Shown piece after piece: positions 44,832 through 46,605 of a DNA stretch of 46,605 nucleotides (position 1 is its first letter; each line of letters starts with the position of its first letter). Origin of the DNA: an uncultured Campylobacter sp. (GTDB lineage Bacteria > Campylobacterota > Campylobacteria > Campylobacterales > Campylobacteraceae); assembly GCF_938015785.1 (NCBI RefSeq), contig NZ_CALLWC010000056.1, positions 1-46,605 on the forward strand, written 5' to 3'. A program made the position numbers and the translations under genes. Under the pieces are notes generated by a model. It made no database searches, was not told the origin of the DNA, and saw only the letters and a program-made list of their open reading frames with translations.

Positions 44832-45866
44832 ATGCTAATCAGGCTCTTTCGCTTTGATCCTCGCTGCGACGTCGCAAGCTACTTCAAACCCTATGTTTAT
44901 GAAAGCGCGCCCTTTGCCGATCTTGCGGCACTGCTTGACGACATCTGCGCGCACGATCCTTATTTCAGCGCACAGGGAGTGGAATTTGTAAAAATCAGCA
45001 GCACCACGGTAAGCGTAAAAGAGCCGCTAGATACGCTTATAGCGCACTTTGGAAGCGAGCTAATCATCTCTCCTCTTAGCGAAAAAGAGGCGATTAAAGA
45101 TCTGCGCTGCGAGCCGAGGGCATTTTTGGATAAATTTAAAGCCTTTGAAAGCATCGCGGACGCCGCCGATTTCGAGTTTTACAAAAGCCTCGCGCCATAT
45201 TTTTACTCGACGAAAATCCCCGCGTGCTCGCAGGAGTTTTTAGGCAACAGCGCCTTTATCTTCGCGCACCGCCTGATGCAGACGCATCCGAGCGAGCGTA
45301 TGAGGGTTTTAGAGATCATCGAGCCGCAGATGGCGTATTTTACGAAGTGCGACGCCGTAGGGATGGAATTTGACGACCGCGCGGCATACAGGGCGTTTTG
45401 CGATATTTTAAAATACAAGCCTGCGCGCAGCAATAAAATTTTAAGCGCACAGAGCATGGCGGAATTTGACGCAGCGGGCGCGAAGCACAATTTTAGCGGC
45501 TTTAACGTCGCCGTGTGGTACGACGAGGCCGCGGAGGAGCTAGCTAGTAGACTGGGCGCGCAGATCGTGCACTTTGGCTGCGAAGGCGCGCCGCTTGGAG
45601 CGCAGATATACGAGCGGGAGCGGGAGTGCGCGCTGCGGCTGGGGGGCGAAATTTTATTTGACGCGTTTGATAGCGGAAGCGATTTTTTGCTCCTAAATTC
45701 CAAGCTCGCGCTTGATTTTTTAGACGGCAGAAGCGATGAAATCCAAAGGCTTTTCGGCAGAGATCTCGCGGGCTTTTATCTAATTGCGACGGATGAGCTC
45801 ATCGCTCTAGCTCGCGGCGAGAGGCCCGACTTTTCGGCACGCAAGCTAAAGCCGACGCTGATTTAA
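44832..45866 (+). CDS. SdhB/HdrB-like protein without most iron-sulfur ligands (DUF5644-type)
   Basis: 344 residues. The first 110 follow the ferredoxin-like N-terminus of fumarate reductase/SdhB subunits (IRLFRFDPRCDVASYFKPY, then LLDDICAHDPYF and ELIISPLSEKEAIKDLRCEP). The stretch that should hold the 2Fe-2S cysteines reads VEFVKISSTTVSV, with none. The C-terminal half (about 195-335) resembles an HdrB/CCG domain (GFNVAVWYDEAAEELASRLG, then VHFGCEGAPLGAQIY and IATDELIALARGE) but keeps just one of the expected cysteines. It is probably not a redox enzyme itself, and its role is unknown. AAAGGATGAAAA precedes the ATG. It is divergent from truD. Confidence 0.7.
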   Translation: MLIRLFRFDPRCDVASYFKPYVYESAPFADLAALLDDICAHDPYFSAQGVEFVKISSTTVSVKEPLDTLIAHFGSELIISPLSEKEAIKDLRCEPRAFLDKFKAFESIADAADFEFYKSLAPYFYSTKIPACSQEFLGNSAFIFAHRLMQTHPSERMRVLEIIEPQMAYFTKCDAVGMEFDDRAAYRAFCDILKYKPARSNKILSAQSMAEFDAAGAKHNFSGFNVAVWYDEAAEELASRLGAQIVHFGCEGAPLGAQIYERERECALRLGGEILFDAFDSGSDFLLLNSKLALDFLDGRSDEIQRLFGRDLAGFYLIATDELIALARGERPDFSARKLKPTLI

Positions 45867-45928
45867 GCGGACGAGGTTTTAAAATTTATCCTATTACGAC
45901 GGTAAAATTTTAAATCGACTGCATATTG

Positions 45929-46069
45929 ATGATCGGCATAAAGCAAATAGTTTTCTTAATCGCAGGCGGTTTAATCATCTACTATTTCTTTAATTCGGCA
46001 TTTGCTTGTTTTGCCTTGTGGCTCGTATTCTTACTTTGCTATAAATTGACTATTAAAGCTTACCTTTAA
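45929..46069 (+). CDS. Candidate 46-residue two-helix membrane protein
   Basis: ATG at 45929, open to 46069. The product starts MIGIKQIVFLIAGGLIIYYF and continues with a second hydrophobic stretch (FACFALWLVFLLCYKL), then a short basic end. Hydrophobicity across two clear helices argues against chance. No good ribosome site is seen, and the last 39 bases overlap the convergent immunity-like gene. Function unknown. Confidence 0.4.
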   Translation: MIGIKQIVFLIAGGLIIYYFFNSAFACFALWLVFLLCYKLTIKAYL

Positions 46070-46510
46070 TTTCTCTTTTAAAGTAAAATTTTCTAGTCCA
46101 ACTCCGCCACCGCCATATACGCTTAAAATTTTTTTCAAAATATCTATAATTTCATTGCTGATTGTATTCTCGGCATCTGTTTTTATATCGTGAAGCTCAT
46201 AAATAATTCTATACGGATCGCCAATCGTTTCATCATTAAAAATCCGCCTCAAGTCCAGCTCTATATCGTTACTTTTATAATGCAATAGCCATATCGTTTT
46301 AGTTAAGGCATAATCTCCTATATCTCTTAAATAATCATGCGATATACGAATTAGCCAAGTGTTATTTTCTCGATCTATACACCAATCTAGTCTTTCTAGG
46401 AACCATAGACTAATTTCATCATCATATTTTTTGCGTATTTTGTTTATTATTTCCAATAAACTATATTTTTCAATATCCTCTTTTGAAATACGCTCTGTAA
46501 CAAACGCCAT
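46031..46510 (-). CDS. Immunity-like protein downstream of a toxin tail
   Basis: 159 residues, AT-rich gene with AAAGGGGAT before the ATG, 15 bases after the stop of the partial gene to its right. The protein is acidic and helical (SKEDIEKYSLLEIINKIRKK, DRENNTWLIRISHDYLRDIG, and a later DYALTKTIWLLHYK), with no signal peptide or membrane helix. Size, composition and position fit a cytosolic immunity protein for the toxin ending just upstream. No named family is recognised. Confidence 0.6.
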   Translation of the reverse strand: MAFVTERISKEDIEKYSLLEIINKIRKKYDDEISLWFLERLDWCIDRENNTWLIRISHDYLRDIGDYALTKTIWLLHYKSNDIELDLRRIFNDETIGDPYRIIYELHDIKTDAENTISNEIIDILKKILSVYGGGGVGLENFTLKEKLKVSFNSQFIAK

Positions 46511-46525
46511 TTTATCCCCTTTGCT

Positions 46526-46605
46526 TTAAATTTTTGATACGAAAGTTACTTGAATATTTTCTTTAGGTATAGAGCTTGTTATAACCTCCCCCCCCCCCCC
46601 CCCCC
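46526..46605 (-). CDS. C-terminal end of a toxin-like gene (partial) with in-frame G tract
   Basis: On the minus strand, the G run at the window edge reads as glycine codons. It continues as EVITSSIPKENIQVTFVSKI and a stop at 46526-46528. GGG-E/x-V-x-T-x-x-IPxENI endings are frequent at the tips of polymorphic toxins. An immunity-like gene starts 15 bases later. The main part of the gene lies beyond the window, so neither domain nor delivery system can be named. Confidence 0.55.
   Translation of the reverse strand, partial: GGGGGEVITSSIPKENIQVTFVSKI
46588..46605 (+). repeat. Homopolymer C tract (at least 18) at window edge
   Basis: Eighteen C residues run to the last base, so the true length is unknown. 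It reads as G on the coding strand of the toxin-like gene. Long G/C tracts in Campylobacter are classic slipped-strand phase-variation sites, and they also stop assemblies. Confidence 0.8.

Overview
The window is a piece of a Campylobacter-type (epsilonproteobacterial) chromosome. Signs of this are the constant AAATTTTA/TAAAATTT wording, frequent TTG and GTG starts behind AAAGGA-type ribosome sites, -10-centred promoters, and the linked block ppiD-like/ftsA/ftsZ with rsmH nearby. Base composition is richer in GC than C. jejuni, so one of the higher-GC oral species (C. gracilis, C. rectus or C. showae type) is the best guess. That species guess is inference. The window ends inside an 18-base C run, which is probably where an assembly stopped.

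Layout. Positions 1-838 (minus) hold two lipoproteins of the CsgG/DUF4810 outer-membrane set. Positions 937-2666 hold an OmpR-type response regulator and its sensor kinase. Positions 3126-6478 hold a 27-residue membrane peptide and two paralogous six-helix membrane proteins flanking a protein with an Imm26-like segment. Positions 6697-10400 (minus) hold a TauE/SafE exporter, an unknown soluble protein and a flotillin. Positions 10560-12943 hold an iron/cobalamin-type binding protein, an isoprenylcysteine-methyltransferase-like membrane enzyme and a doubly deleted paralogue of the binding protein. Positions 13557-18803 hold an NlpC/P60 lipoprotein, a Pif1-type helicase, a DUF3137 protein, a D-amino-acid transaminase and a small membrane protein. 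Positions 19216-21831 hold three tandem amino-acid binding proteins with no transporter partners. Positions 22332-26803 hold a large autotransporter broken by one frameshift. Positions 27058-30587 (minus) hold a BioD-BioA fusion translationally coupled to a sodium:solute symporter. Positions 30773-35979 (minus) hold the division operon ppiD-like/ftsA/ftsZ/nim-like, with a class II aldolase upstream. Positions 36044-39962 hold rsmH, an FtsL-like protein with a long low-complexity N-terminus, and rmuC. After nearly 2 kb without convincing genes come a small lipoprotein and rnpB (42213-42522, minus), then a decayed polymorphic-toxin tail with its immunity-like gene, truD, an SdhB/HdrB-like protein, and a toxin tail plus immunity-like gene running off the right edge.

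How the parts work together. The division block (ppiD-like, ftsA, ftsZ) and the rsmH/FtsL-like pair form a scattered dcw cluster. bioDA makes dethiobiotin from KAPA, and the symporter sharing its transcript is a plausible importer of a related compound. The two AT-rich patches (about 42640-43310 and 46030-46605) both look like ends of contact-dependent toxins with immunity partners. One is dead by stop codons. The other carries a long in-frame G tract that could switch the toxin end on and off. Many spacers hold decayed tandem repeats rather than genes, some of them copies of the 3' end of the adjacent gene.
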